Shown: positions 24,369 to 33,902, counted from the stretch's first letter. The stretch: DNA of 64,000 bases from Desulfobacterium sp. (GCA_030145245.1 JAQYWC010000067.1:1-64000), one strand, 5' to 3'. The notes: generated by a model not told the origin, from the sequence alone. Numbers and translations are program-made.

Positions 24369-25544
24369 TCACCGTTTTCTTGAAGAACGCCTGGGCATGA
24401 GCCGTGTGAAGAAGCCTTTTTTCGACTCAGCCTTTGCCACCTTGATTCCCACCAGGACCACCATGCCCGCCTCCACCCCCTGGCCCTTAATCTCGGTCAG
24501 GGTGCCGTTGGAAATGCCCGGGGTCACCCCAACCCGCCGGGGCTGCCCGGAATCATCCTGAACAAACAGGGCGCTCCCTGATAAAGCGTCCGGGCCGTTG
24601 CCGCCCCCGGGCTTGAAATTCAACGCTGGGGCAGGGGCCAGGAGCACATCCTCCACCCGGTCCAGCACAAAATCCACCGTGGCCGTCATGCCGGGCAAAA
24701 GCACGCCCTGGTCATTGGGAGCCGCCACCACCACGGTATAGGTAACCACATTGGAGACCACAACAGGGTTGAGCCGGATCTGGGAGACCCGGCCCCCAAA
24801 CTTCCTGTCCGGAAAGGTCTGAACCGTGAAGCGAACCTCCTGGTCCTCGCGGATCAGGCCGATGTCGCTTTCGTCAACATCAGCCTCGATCTGCATCTTT
24901 GAAAGATCTTCGGCAATGACAAACAAGGTGGGGGTGCTGTAGCTTGCCGCCACGGTCTGGCCGGCCTCGATGCTCCGCTCGATCACCTTGCCGTTGATGG
25001 GGGATCTGATGATGGTGTTGTCAAGGTTGACCCGGGCCCGCTTCAACACCCCCTGGGCTGCCATGAGAACCCCCTGGGCCGTCTTGTACTCGGTTTCCAT
25101 GATCAGAAACTCCTGGGCAGAGAGATGGCCCTGCTCCATGAGTGGCCTGTTGCGGTCATATTCCGCCCGGGCCTTTGCCAGGGACGCCCGGGCCTGGATC
25201 ACCCGGGCCTTGGCCTCCATGACGCTGGCCTGGAACAGGGCCTGGTCCAGCCGGGCCAGGACCTGCTCCTTTGTCACCTCATCATTATAATCGGCCAACA
25301 CCTGCTCAATGGTGCCGGACACCTGGGTGCCCACACTGACCGTGCCCACGGCAGCCAGGGTGCCGGTGCTGGAGACCAGGTTTTCCAGGTTTCCACGGGT
25401 GATCACCCCGGTTTTGAACCGGTCCCGGGCCTGGGAAACCCTGTCCGGGCGTGATTGAAAAATATCCGATCCAAGGGAGACAAGATAGACGATACCGGCA
25501 ATGATCAGGACCCATTTTACCAGGGCCAGGAACGCTTTAATCAT
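24369..25544 (-). CDS. MacA-like periplasmic adaptor (HlyD family)
   Basis: A 391-residue membrane-fusion protein. One N-terminal TM anchor (about residues 8-25) is followed by a lipoyl/barrel-sandwich half (VSSTGTLAAVGTVSVGTQVSGTI). A coiled-coil hairpin (about 100-180) comes next, then the second lipoyl half (TIIRSPINGKVIERSIEAGQTV) and beta-barrel domains with GMTATVDFVL. It would bridge the inner-membrane MacB-type transporter and the TolC-family channel encoded just upstream, whose stop overlaps its start by ATGA. It is separated from the ATPase/permease genes by the inverted hydrolase gene, and it is convergent with that gene with only 8 bp between stops. Confidence 0.9.
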   Translation of the reverse strand: MIKAFLALVKWVLIIAGIVYLVSLGSDIFQSRPDRVSQARDRFKTGVITRGNLENLVSSTGTLAAVGTVSVGTQVSGTIEQVLADYNDEVTKEQVLARLDQALFQASVMEAKARVIQARASLAKARAEYDRNRPLMEQGHLSAQEFLIMETEYKTAQGVLMAAQGVLKRARVNLDNTIIRSPINGKVIERSIEAGQTVAASYSTPTLFVIAEDLSKMQIEADVDESDIGLIREDQEVRFTVQTFPDRKFGGRVSQIRLNPVVVSNVVTYTVVVAAPNDQGVLLPGMTATVDFVLDRVEDVLLAPAPALNFKPGGGNGPDALSGSALFVQDDSGQPRRVGVTPGISNGTLTEIKGQGVEAGMVVLVGIKVAKAESKKGFFTRLMPRRSSRKR

Positions 25545-26854
25545 GGTTTAAACCCTCTTCCCCTTGCATATTCCAGGGCCGCTGCCTGGATCATCCGGTT
25601 GATGTTTGCCCCAAGGGATCCGTAGCTTGCTTCAACATGGGTAACCCTGGCCCGGGTCAGTTCAGTAAGGGTGGCAGCCCCGACCAGGTATCGCTGCTCA
25701 ACACTCTCCAGGGCCTTTGCCGCATGGGCCAGCCTGGCCCTTGCCACCCGCTCCTGGGCCAGGGTGGTCCTGTAATTTTCCGCAGCCTCCCCCACCTCTG
25801 TCCGGACCCTGTTTTTCCGGCGTTCAAGCTCCAGCGCTTCCATCTGTCTTGTGATTCTCGACTGGGCAATGGCGTGCCGGGTCAGGTGACGGTCAAAGAT
25901 GGGAACGGCAACCGAGATGCCGATGCTGGAAGAAAACTCCTCCATCTGCTCCATCACACCCCCTTTGTCCTGGCCGGAATAGGACGACCCGGCCGTCAGA
26001 AACATCTCCACCACCGGCCTCCCCCCTGCCCGGGCCTGAACGATCTTCTGGTCTGCCGCAAGGATCCTGTGTTCCTGGGCCCTGAGGTCGGCCCTGGCAC
26101 CATGGGCCGGGTCAGAAAAGGTTCCCTGGTCCAAATCCGCGAAAAAAAGAGCGGCAGCCGGCACCATCACCGCAAACTCAATGGCTGAAAAGACCCCCAG
26201 TATCTCCATGAGCTGCATTTTACTCACACTGAACGCTTTGCGGGCGTCCAGGAGATTGAAGCGGGAATCTTCCATCTCCGCCTGCTGCTGGTAGAGATCC
26301 GTGACCGGCCGGGTTCCGGCCGCAACAAAGGCCTTGATCTGCCCGAGCAGCAATGTATGATCCTCCAGGTTATCCTCCGCCACCCCAATGCGCTCCTGTT
26401 TTAACACACATGTCAAATAGGCAGACACGGTATCAAACACCACGGTCTGCTCTTTTCTGTCCCGGGTTTTCAGATAGAATTCAAGGGTCTGCCGGCTCTC
26501 TTCCAGGGCTGCCGTGTCGGCAAACCCCTTGAACAGGTTCACCCGGGAATCCAGGGTTGCCCCCAGGCTCCCATACTCCCGACGGGACTGGGGGGAATTT
26601 TTGGTTGATCGCCGGGAAAAGGAGGTATCCCCGCTGACCATGGGAAGAAACGCATCTTCCTTCATTTTAACCGAAAGGATTGAATGCCGGGTCTGGCTGA
26701 CAGCCTGTTTCAGTTCAGGATTGTGCTTGAGGGCAAGGGATACGGCCTGCTCCAGGGTGACCAGCCGGCCGTCCTGTGCCAGGGCAGGGCCTGCCAACCA
26801 TGCAAGCATGAAACCTGCGACCACCACGCTGCCAATGACAAGGCGTCCCATCAT
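25541..26854 (-). CDS. TolC-family outer-membrane efflux protein
   Basis: The internal ATG at 26854 (MMGRLVIGS...) has GAGGAAAGGG just upstream and starts a proper signal peptide ending GPALAQDG, so it replaces the track's 27085. The mature protein of about 410 residues has two repeats of the TolC coiled-coil/beta pattern (LVTLEQAVSLALKHNPELKQA, later YLVGAATLTELTRARVTHVEA). It would form the trimeric outer-membrane duct for the adaptor encoded by the overlapping next gene. It is transcribed divergently from the molybdenum hydroxylase operon. Confidence 0.9.
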   Translation of the reverse strand: MMGRLVIGSVVVAGFMLAWLAGPALAQDGRLVTLEQAVSLALKHNPELKQAVSQTRHSILSVKMKEDAFLPMVSGDTSFSRRSTKNSPQSRREYGSLGATLDSRVNLFKGFADTAALEESRQTLEFYLKTRDRKEQTVVFDTVSAYLTCVLKQERIGVAEDNLEDHTLLLGQIKAFVAAGTRPVTDLYQQQAEMEDSRFNLLDARKAFSVSKMQLMEILGVFSAIEFAVMVPAAALFFADLDQGTFSDPAHGARADLRAQEHRILAADQKIVQARAGGRPVVEMFLTAGSSYSGQDKGGVMEQMEEFSSSIGISVAVPIFDRHLTRHAIAQSRITRQMEALELERRKNRVRTEVGEAAENYRTTLAQERVARARLAHAAKALESVEQRYLVGAATLTELTRARVTHVEASYGSLGANINRMIQAAALEYARGRGFKP

Positions 26855-26977
26855 AATGACCCTTTCCTCGGAGAATGTGTTCCGGAAGATGCGATGCCAT
26901 AACCATAACCTCTTTTCAGATGAATATAAAGGGAACGATAAAGGGGCGTCCCCAATTTCCACATTATTTGTATGCGT

Positions 26978-27045
26978 CCCTTGACAAAAAGCATCGTCCC
27001 ATCCTACCGTTAGACTTCTCTTGATAAAATGCATTTTCCTATCCT
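26978..27045. repeat. imperfect 28-bp direct repeat, 40-bp period
   Basis: Copies at 26978-27005 and 27018-27045 (core CTTGAYAAAAWGCAT, ending ATCCT) match at 22 of 28 positions. They sit in the divergent gap between the TolC gene and the molybdenum hydroxylase operon, about 90-150 bp before the latter, so they may be regulator sites. Each copy contains a TTGAYA that could serve as a -35 element. Confidence 0.45.
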
Positions 27046-27133
27046 GAAAAATACGACGTGAAAGACTGTGAGGAGATATTCCCATGGAAATTTTTCATCA
27101 GGTCATGGATCTGATCAAGAAAGGAGAACGCCC

Positions 27134-28024
27134 ATGGCTGTAGCACGGGAATTTGAATATTTCAGGCCCGAAACATTGGAGCACTCGATCTCCTTGCTTG
27201 GGGAATACGGCGAAAACGCGAGGGTGCTGGCGGGCGGTACAGATATGGCCTTGAAAATCAAACAAGGTGTTGAAACACCCAAGGCCGTGGTCGATATCAA
27301 GGGTATCAGCGAGCTTGAACGATTGGAATCAACGGATAACGGTCTGCACCTGGGAGCGCTGGTTACATTCAGTCAGGTGATGGCTTCCGGCCTGGTTGCT
27401 GCAAACTTCCCCCTGTTACGGGATGCGGCCGCAACCGTTGGTTCCGTGGGTATCAGGAACCGGGCGACACTGGTGGGAAGCCTCTGTTCCGCCGTACCGT
27501 CACTTGACATCGGTCCGGCCTTGCTGGTCCATGAAGCCGTGGTTTTAACCCGGAGCGCAGGGGGTACACGCAAGACAGGGATCAACAAATGGTTCACCGG
27601 ACCGAAACAATGCGCACTGGAACCCGGGGAACTGGTCACCGGCATTGTTGTCCCCCTGCCCCCTGGAAAGGCTGGGGGATGCTATGTCAAGCGGGGGCGC
27701 TACGCCGGAAAAGATCCGGCCCAGGCCGGAGTGGGCATTCTGGCGATGGAAAAAAATGACTACCGGGTGGCATTCTGCGCGGTCGGCCCTGTGGCAAAAC
27801 GCGCTCCCTCCATTGAAACCTGCCTGCACGGACAGGAACTGACCGACCCGCTGATCAAAGCGGCCCAGGCACTCGTCCCCCAAGAGATCTCTCCCATCAC
27901 CGACATCCGCGCTTCAAAAGCGTATCGCACCCTGATAATAAAAGTCATGCTGGAGCGGGGGTTGAAAACCGCTGTGTCCCGTTTAAAAGGAAAACCCAGC
28001 GCACACGGCGCGATTTGGATATAG
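27134..28024 (+). CDS. molybdenum hydroxylase FAD-binding subunit (CoxM/XdhB-like)
   Basis: The ATG at 27134 with AAGGAG seven bases upstream is chosen over the track's 27068, giving 296 residues. FAD-binding motifs of the molybdopterin dehydrogenase family are evident: ARVLAGGTDMALKIKQG near residue 33, TVGSVGIRNRATLVGSLCSA near residue 105, and a C-terminal CO-dehydrogenase flavoprotein domain. It would pass electrons between the 2Fe-2S subunit and an external acceptor in the cytoplasm. It is first in the order FAD, Fe-S, Mo, as in coxMSL-type operons. The substrate class is not determinable from this subunit. Confidence 0.9.
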   Translation: MAVAREFEYFRPETLEHSISLLGEYGENARVLAGGTDMALKIKQGVETPKAVVDIKGISELERLESTDNGLHLGALVTFSQVMASGLVAANFPLLRDAAATVGSVGIRNRATLVGSLCSAVPSLDIGPALLVHEAVVLTRSAGGTRKTGINKWFTGPKQCALEPGELVTGIVVPLPPGKAGGCYVKRGRYAGKDPAQAGVGILAMEKNDYRVAFCAVGPVAKRAPSIETCLHGQELTDPLIKAAQALVPQEISPITDIRASKAYRTLIIKVMLERGLKTAVSRLKGKPSAHGAIWI

Positions 28025-28033
28025 GAGTTTTGC

Positions 28034-28492
28034 ATGAAAAAAACCATCACATTGACATTGAACGGGGACGCAAGGAGCGTAGATGTTGAAACAACCGAGA
28101 CCCTGCTGGCTGTGTTGCGCAATAAGCTCGGTGTGAAAAGCCCGAAATGTGGCTGCGACCAGGGGGAGTGCGGCGCCTGCACCGTTCTTCTGAACGGTAA
28201 AAGCGTCAGAAGTTGCCTGATTTTCTCCGTTGAAGTTGACGGCCAGGAGGTTGTGACCCTGGAAGGCCTTTCCCATAACGGACCAACGCCCCTTCAGCAA
28301 GCCTTTATTGACCGCAGCGCGTTCCAATGCGGATACTGCGCCCCCGGGGTTATCCTCAGCGCCACGGAACTGTTAACGGTAAATCCCCACCCCACCCAAA
28401 CAGAAGTGCAGGAAGCGATTGCCGGCAACCTCTGCCGTTGCACCGGCTATGAATCCCTTATTGAAGCCATTCTGGCTGCGTCCCGGGAGTAA
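28034..28492 (+). CDS. molybdenum hydroxylase 2Fe-2S subunit
   Basis: A 152-residue iron-sulfur subunit. A plant-type [2Fe-2S] domain carries C41-x4-C46-x2-C49 (CDQGECGACTVLLNG) and a fourth Cys about 12 residues on. The second helical [2Fe-2S] domain carries QCGYCAPG and LCRCTGY. AGGAG six bases before the ATG, and a 9-bp gap from the previous stop, show tight operon structure. It transfers electrons from the Mo site to FAD. Confidence 0.95.
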   Translation: MKKTITLTLNGDARSVDVETTETLLAVLRNKLGVKSPKCGCDQGECGACTVLLNGKSVRSCLIFSVEVDGQEVVTLEGLSHNGPTPLQQAFIDRSAFQCGYCAPGVILSATELLTVNPHPTQTEVQEAIAGNLCRCTGYESLIEAILAASRE

Positions 28493-28499
28493 GGAGGCC

Positions 28500-30860
28500 A
28501 TGGAAGCCATGGAGGAATTGAAATTTGTTGGAAAACCAACGCCGCGAATTGATCAACAGGAAAAGGTCCTGGGAGCAGCCAGGTATGTGGATGATCTTGA
28601 TTTCGGGCCGAACCTGCTCCATGCCCAGGTGGTTGAAAGTTCCCTGGCCCATGCACGGATCAAAAAGATTGACACCTCCGAAGCAGAAAAGCTGCCAGGG
28701 GTGGTCAAGGTTGTCACGGGCAAGGATTTTCCCTACCACTTCGGGCTGTACATGCAGGATCGCCATATCTTTGCCCAGGACAAAGTCCGCTTTGCAGGCG
28801 AACAGGTGGCAGCGGTCATCGCCCGGGATCTTGCCACAGCCAAACGGGCGGCAAAACGGGTGAAAATCATCTATGAACCGCTTCCAGCGATCCTTGATCC
28901 CAGGGAAGCGGTTAAAAAGGATGCCACCCTGATTCATCCGGAACTTGGCGCCTATTCCCATGTGCCCTGGTTCTTTCCCAAACCAGGCAGCAACATCGCC
29001 CATTGGCGTAAGGTTCGCAAGGGTGATACGATTCAGGGCTTTGCTGAGGCGGACCTGATTTTTGCAGATACCTACCGGGTTCCCCGGTATGCCCACTGCA
29101 GCATCGAACTCCATGGCGCCATCGGGTTATGCGATCACAGCGGACGGATAACAGTGTGGGCCGCCTCCCAATCACCCCACACCCAACGCCATATTTTCGC
29201 ACAGGCCCTGGCGCCATTGGGATTTACCCACCAGAACCTGCGGGTGATAACCCCTTATGTGGGCGGCGGTTTCGGCGGCAAGGCCGGCGTAACCATGGAG
29301 ATCCTGGCAGCAGCCCTGCCCACCCTGGTGAAAGGGTATCCCATAAAGATTCACTGGACCCGGGAACAGGAATTCTACAACACCTATCAGCGTCCGGCCC
29401 TGGTCGGGACGTTGAAAATGGGCGTCAAAAAGGATGGCACCATCACCGCCTTTGATTATCTCATCCATTGGGACGCCGGCGCCTACGTGGAATACGGCGC
29501 CAATGTTGTCAATGCATCCGGGCTTTCCGCCACCGGTCCCTACCGGATTCCAAACGTCAGGATCGACGCCCTGTGCGTCTACACGAACCTGCCGCCGGGG
29601 GGTCCCTATCGCGGATTCGGCTACCCGGAGTTGCTGTTCGGCGTTGAATCCCACACCACCCGCATGGCGCAGCAACTGGGCATGGATGTGGTGGCTTTTA
29701 AACGCAAGAACGCCATCAGGGAGGGTGATAAACTGCCCTATGGCGCGCCCATGACGCCCAACGGCCTGACCGAATGTATTGACAGGGTGGTAAAGACCAT
29801 TGAATGGGGTAAAAAAGAAGAGCACAGCGACCCGAATAAGGCGATCGGGAAAGGGTTTGCCATCTTCTGGAAAGCCCCGGCCATGCCGCCCAACGCGGCT
29901 TCCTCGGCGTTCCTGAAATTCAATGAAGATGCCAGTGTGAATCTGCTGATCTCGGCCGTGGAGATCGGCCAGGGGGTTTTAACGGCCATGGCCCAGATTG
30001 CCGCCGAAATCCTGACCGTTCCCCCGGAGAAAATCCGGGTGGAATCCCCGGACACCGACCGGAATCCCTATGAATGGCAGACCGTTGCCTCCCATGTGGC
30101 CTGGGGCACCGGCAATGCGGTTAAACGCGCTGCCATAGATGCCCGGGAGCAGATTTTCGAGGCCGTTCATCACGCCTGTTTTCTTGAAAAGGACGCGCTG
30201 TACCTGGAAGATGAAGCCGTAAAATGCCGGACCCAACCGGGTTTTGCACTTTTATTGAAAGAGATTGTGATCAACGGCATCATGGTGGAAGACGGTACAT
30301 ACCGGGGCGGGCCCATCATGGGCCGGGGCACCTTCATGCCCCGGTTTACCTCCGCCATGGGCGATCCCGACACCGGCCAGGGGGGACATCCCTGCGTGCA
30401 CTATACCGTGGGCGCGGCCGCCCTGACCCTGGAAGTGGATAAGCAAACCGGACGGATGAAGGTGCTAAAAGCTGTGGAAGCCATCGATGCCGGCAAAGCG
30501 ATCAATCCGCAGATAGTAAAGGACCAGATTTGCGGCGGATTGCTCCAGGGCCTGGGCACAGTCCTGTATGAGGATATGCGCTTTGATGAAAGCGGCAAAT
30601 TGCTCAATCCCAACTTCACCGACTACAAGCTTCCCACGGCCATGGATATCCCGGATGAAGTGATTCCCATCATCGTTGAGACCCCGCAGGCGGACGGCCC
30701 GTTTGGCGCAAGGGGCATTGCGGAACATCCCACCATTCCGGCAGCGCCCATGGTGGCCAACGCGGTTTGCGATGCTGTGGGCGTCCGGGTCAAATCCATG
30801 CCGGTCACGGCGGAAAAGGTGGGGCTGGCCCTGGCTGCGGGCCAAACGGAAGTAGAATAG
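28500..30860 (+). CDS. xanthine-dehydrogenase-family molybdopterin-binding subunit
   Basis: The large subunit, 787 residues from the ATG at 28500. An ATG three codons later (28509) is an alternative, and the Shine-Dalgarno spacing is imperfect for both. The track start at 28419 would overlap the previous gene and is unlikely. Family blocks include GKPTPRIDQQEKVLGAARYVDD, VGGGFGGKAG, GGPYRGFGYPELLFG, EIGQGVLTAMAQIAAE and, near the C-terminus, GARGIAEHP with the conserved catalytic Glu (usual context GxGE, here GIAE). The CODH-specific Cys-Ser loop is absent, so an aldehyde, purine, nicotinate or aromatic substrate is more likely than CO. Confidence 0.9.
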   Translation: MEAMEELKFVGKPTPRIDQQEKVLGAARYVDDLDFGPNLLHAQVVESSLAHARIKKIDTSEAEKLPGVVKVVTGKDFPYHFGLYMQDRHIFAQDKVRFAGEQVAAVIARDLATAKRAAKRVKIIYEPLPAILDPREAVKKDATLIHPELGAYSHVPWFFPKPGSNIAHWRKVRKGDTIQGFAEADLIFADTYRVPRYAHCSIELHGAIGLCDHSGRITVWAASQSPHTQRHIFAQALAPLGFTHQNLRVITPYVGGGFGGKAGVTMEILAAALPTLVKGYPIKIHWTREQEFYNTYQRPALVGTLKMGVKKDGTITAFDYLIHWDAGAYVEYGANVVNASGLSATGPYRIPNVRIDALCVYTNLPPGGPYRGFGYPELLFGVESHTTRMAQQLGMDVVAFKRKNAIREGDKLPYGAPMTPNGLTECIDRVVKTIEWGKKEEHSDPNKAIGKGFAIFWKAPAMPPNAASSAFLKFNEDASVNLLISAVEIGQGVLTAMAQIAAEILTVPPEKIRVESPDTDRNPYEWQTVASHVAWGTGNAVKRAAIDAREQIFEAVHHACFLEKDALYLEDEAVKCRTQPGFALLLKEIVINGIMVEDGTYRGGPIMGRGTFMPRFTSAMGDPDTGQGGHPCVHYTVGAAALTLEVDKQTGRMKVLKAVEAIDAGKAINPQIVKDQICGGLLQGLGTVLYEDMRFDESGKLLNPNFTDYKLPTAMDIPDEVIPIIVETPQADGPFGARGIAEHPTIPAAPMVANAVCDAVGVRVKSMPVTAEKVGLALAAGQTEVE

Positions 30861-30881
30861 ATATAAACAAGGAGAAGTATA

Positions 30882-32126
30882 ATGATTAAGAAGCGTAAAG
30901 GTGCAGGATTTTTCCAGTGGCTTTTCATGCTTTCGTTGATCTTTTCCATCTGCGTATTTTCAACGGGAAAGGGCTTTGCCGGATCACGGTTTTCCTTCCT
31001 CGTTGTTGGCGATACACGCACCGAACCGTATATCACAGGCGGGCCCAACGAGCGGGATGGTATCCAAACAGTGTTCAAAAAGCGTTTCCAGGCCCCTTTG
31101 GAACTGTTCTTCGATGAAAACAGCCAGCAACTTGTTCGCGCCGTTCACAAAAAGGGGGAGGGCCATACCATCACCTTGAACTACCGGGACGGCTGGGTCA
31201 GCTCCATGGTTGAGAAGAATAACGGGAATAATCGGGTGATCATGCGGGATACCGGCCGAAAATGGGTCTTTGACCGGATCGTTGCAACCATCAGGAAGGG
31301 GGCCGCCGGCACTCCCGGCCACGCCCGGTTTCTTCTCCACGGCGGGGACATCCCCCTTTTCGGGTTCCAGGGAAAAACCCTGGACGAGAGTCCCTACTGG
31401 CAACTTTTTGAGGATGAGTTGCTGAATCGCCTGCCCCCTGCAGGAAAAGACCTCGGGCTGCCCGGCAGGGTGTTCGTGGCCGTGGGCAACCATGCCACAT
31501 GGGAGGACCCGGCAATCAGCGGCTTTACGACCACCTTACCCTGGCTGGCCGATCCCGGACTGTCCCGGGAGCGCCGGATCTATGCATTCTCCTTCCAGGA
31601 AAGCCGGTTTATCTTCCTGGATTGCGGAGACTACAGCTCCACGGGCACAGCATGGACCAGCCAGTTTCCGCCGTTTGAGGTTCAGATGGAATATCTGACC
31701 GGCCAGCTCAACCAGGCATGGCTTTCGGGAATAAAGAACGTTTTTGTGGTGTATCACAAACCCTCGTATGTAAAGGTCGGTCACGATCCCCTGCCTCCAG
31801 ACCAGAGTCCCCACAGGGTTTTCAGGGAATTCGCCGACAGGCTGAAGATCTGCGTGTTCAACAGCCATACCCACACAACCGAACAATACCGGGTGGACAA
31901 TATCGATTACCTGGTTCTCGGCGGCGGGGGCGCGCCCCAGAAGTTTACGCTCACCAGGCATCCCACAACCGAAAAGGAACTATACTGGAAGGGAAAAGAG
32001 CGGGTGGAAGAGTACAATTACCTGGAAGTCCGGGTAGACGGCCCCAATTTTAAAGCCCTGCTTCACAGGTTCCGGCCCACCCAACCCCAGAACCCCATGG
32101 GCGTGGTGGAGCTATTGACCCGGTAA
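30882..32126 (+). CDS. exported calcineurin-like metallophosphoesterase
   Basis: A 414-residue protein with an N-terminal signal segment (WLFMLSLIFSICVFSTG...FAGS). Metallophosphatase motifs follow: VVGDTRTE (the DxH position has Arg), LHGGDIPLFG, AVGNHATWED, VVYHKPSY and NSHTHTTE. The order fits the metallophos superfamily with one altered metal ligand. AAGGAG seven bases upstream and a 21-bp gap place it in the molybdenum hydroxylase operon. It should act in the periplasm, so a direct role with the cytoplasmic hydroxylase is not obvious; it could release the organic substrate from a phosphate ester. Its last 15 bp overlap the convergent activator gene. Confidence 0.85.
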   Translation: MIKKRKGAGFFQWLFMLSLIFSICVFSTGKGFAGSRFSFLVVGDTRTEPYITGGPNERDGIQTVFKKRFQAPLELFFDENSQQLVRAVHKKGEGHTITLNYRDGWVSSMVEKNNGNNRVIMRDTGRKWVFDRIVATIRKGAAGTPGHARFLLHGGDIPLFGFQGKTLDESPYWQLFEDELLNRLPPAGKDLGLPGRVFVAVGNHATWEDPAISGFTTTLPWLADPGLSRERRIYAFSFQESRFIFLDCGDYSSTGTAWTSQFPPFEVQMEYLTGQLNQAWLSGIKNVFVVYHKPSYVKVGHDPLPPDQSPHRVFREFADRLKICVFNSHTHTTEQYRVDNIDYLVLGGGGAPQKFTLTRHPTTEKELYWKGKERVEEYNYLEVRVDGPNFKALLHRFRPTQPQNPMGVVELLTR

Positions 32127-33902
32127 GAAGGCCTTTTCCTGTAACATTGGCTGACCCCCTGGGAAAAACATATGATCCACATAATATTCGGAAAAAGAAG
32201 GTAACGCCGAAAGCTCAATATATTCAGTGCGATCGATAATTGATTGCGCATGATCCCGGGCATTTTTTTCCGTAACATAACGCAGGGCGCCAAAGCCTGC
32301 CGCATTTCCAAGGACAGAGATCCGCGGCAAAAGCGCTTGGGGAATCAGTCCGATACGGACGGCACTTTCTGCCCTTAACGCAGATCCGAAACCGCCTGCA
32401 AGATAAAACGTATCAATGGCATCCGGTGAGATATTAGCTTGCCTGAAAAGAATTTCAATCCCGGCCCGGATGGCCGCTTTTGCAAGTTGAACCTCCCTGA
32501 TATCTTTTTGTGTGAGATAAACAGAGTCGGTAAACATCAATCCTTTTGTTGCATCCAACCGGTCTGCCAGGGGGCCTGAAGAGTCGGCTGACAGCGCGCC
32601 GGTTTCATCAAGAACATTCAACTCCAGGAGAAGTGCAACAGCATCCAGGACGCCGGAGCCGCAGATACCACGGGGAGCTATGTTTTCCATCACCGTAAAC
32701 CCGAGACCCGAGTCTGTTTGATCAACCGTATCGATCGCGCCGGCCTGGCCCGGCATTCCACAGGCGAGGGTCACCCCTTCAAAACAAGGTCCGGCGGCGG
32801 CAGAGCAGCAATAGAATGTATTGTTTGCAAACAATACGGTTTCTGCGTTGGTCCCAAAATCAATGAGAAGAAACGGTTCGGTTGCCTGGTGTGCCTCAAC
32901 AGCAAGAAGGGAAGCAACAATATCCGCCCCGATATAGGAAGAGATGCCAGGCATTAAAAAAGCAGGAGCAGCCGAAGAGATTCCAAGCTCTCCGGCATTT
33001 AACCGCATTGGCTGGGTGGTGATGGGACGAAAGGGTGCTTTTCCGATAAACTCCCCGGGCAGGCCGCAAACCATATGCATCATGGTTGTATTGCCTGCAA
33101 AACAGATCATGCTCACATCATCAAGATCAGCTTCATTCAACAAGGCGTGTAATATTTGATCAATCTGCCCGATGATTGCTTTTTGTACAAAAGAGGTACC
33201 TTTATCAATCGTGTGTTTTATCCTGCTGACAACATCCGCACCATAGGGATATTGAGCATTATGTTCTCCTTTGACACCAACAACATTTTGTCCGTACAGA
33301 TCAACCAGGGTTGCCGCAACCGTTGTCGTTCCGATATCAACGATCAAGGCATGGTGGTCTTTGGAACAGGAAAAGCCGAGAAGGGTATCGTCCTGTACCA
33401 GGGCATATCCCTGTTTGCTGGTCTCCTTCAGATCTTTCAGAAAATAGGGCAATCGTGCCTGTTGCTGCAGCGTCAGGCCATGGCGCCTGACATGACTGCC
33501 ACGGAGCAGGCGTTCCATATCTGTTTCCGGAAAATCACCGGGCGACGGAGAAAGTTCGAATCTTTTCTTTGAGATGGCAGGCGTAAAATCATACGCTTTT
33601 CGTGCAAACGAGGAGAGGACGCAAAGTGAACTTTTATTCGGGAGTGTGATTTCAACTCCTTCCTGGGCCCGGGTATGACACCCAAGGCGAAGTCCGGAAT
33701 CGATGGCCGCCTGCCCGAGCTTAGAGATCTCTTCATCACACGGGGTCGTATTGGCATGGATAAGACATTTTCCGCATTTACCAATGCCGCAAGGGAAATC
33801 CAGCAATCCATGACCTTGCAGCAAAGGGGCAATGGGATCACCCGCTTCCATCCAATATATCTTCTCTGTTGTTTGATCAAAGATCTTTATGGCGATTTTC
33901 AT
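32112..33902 (-). CDS. RACo-like corrinoid-activating ferredoxin/ASKHA ATPase
   Basis: A 596-residue protein with a plant-type [2Fe-2S] domain at the N-terminus (C38-x4-C43-x2-C46 and C75 in a GCHTR context). A linker and a DUF4445/ASKHA ATPase region follow, with VDIGTTTVAATLVDLYG near residue 190 and FAGNTTMMH, FGTNAE and LAGGFG blocks. This is the layout of RACo and related reductive activators, which use ATP to put an electron on inactive Co(II) corrinoid and restore Co(I). It differs from RamA, which has C-terminal 4Fe-4S clusters. It is the last gene of the methyltransferase operon, 146 bp after the corrinoid protein gene with a strong hairpin between. Confidence 0.9.
   Translation of the reverse strand: MKIAIKIFDQTTEKIYWMEAGDPIAPLLQGHGLLDFPCGIGKCGKCLIHANTTPCDEEISKLGQAAIDSGLRLGCHTRAQEGVEITLPNKSSLCVLSSFARKAYDFTPAISKKRFELSPSPGDFPETDMERLLRGSHVRRHGLTLQQQARLPYFLKDLKETSKQGYALVQDDTLLGFSCSKDHHALIVDIGTTTVAATLVDLYGQNVVGVKGEHNAQYPYGADVVSRIKHTIDKGTSFVQKAIIGQIDQILHALLNEADLDDVSMICFAGNTTMMHMVCGLPGEFIGKAPFRPITTQPMRLNAGELGISSAAPAFLMPGISSYIGADIVASLLAVEAHQATEPFLLIDFGTNAETVLFANNTFYCCSAAAGPCFEGVTLACGMPGQAGAIDTVDQTDSGLGFTVMENIAPRGICGSGVLDAVALLLELNVLDETGALSADSSGPLADRLDATKGLMFTDSVYLTQKDIREVQLAKAAIRAGIEILFRQANISPDAIDTFYLAGGFGSALRAESAVRIGLIPQALLPRISVLGNAAGFGALRYVTEKNARDHAQSIIDRTEYIELSALPSFSEYYVDHMFFPGGQPMLQEKAFLPGQ

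Noticed and set aside
28500-30860. Aerobic-type CO dehydrogenase large subunit
   Set aside because: Subunit order matches coxMSL, but the Cys-Ser active-site loop of true CO dehydrogenase was not found.
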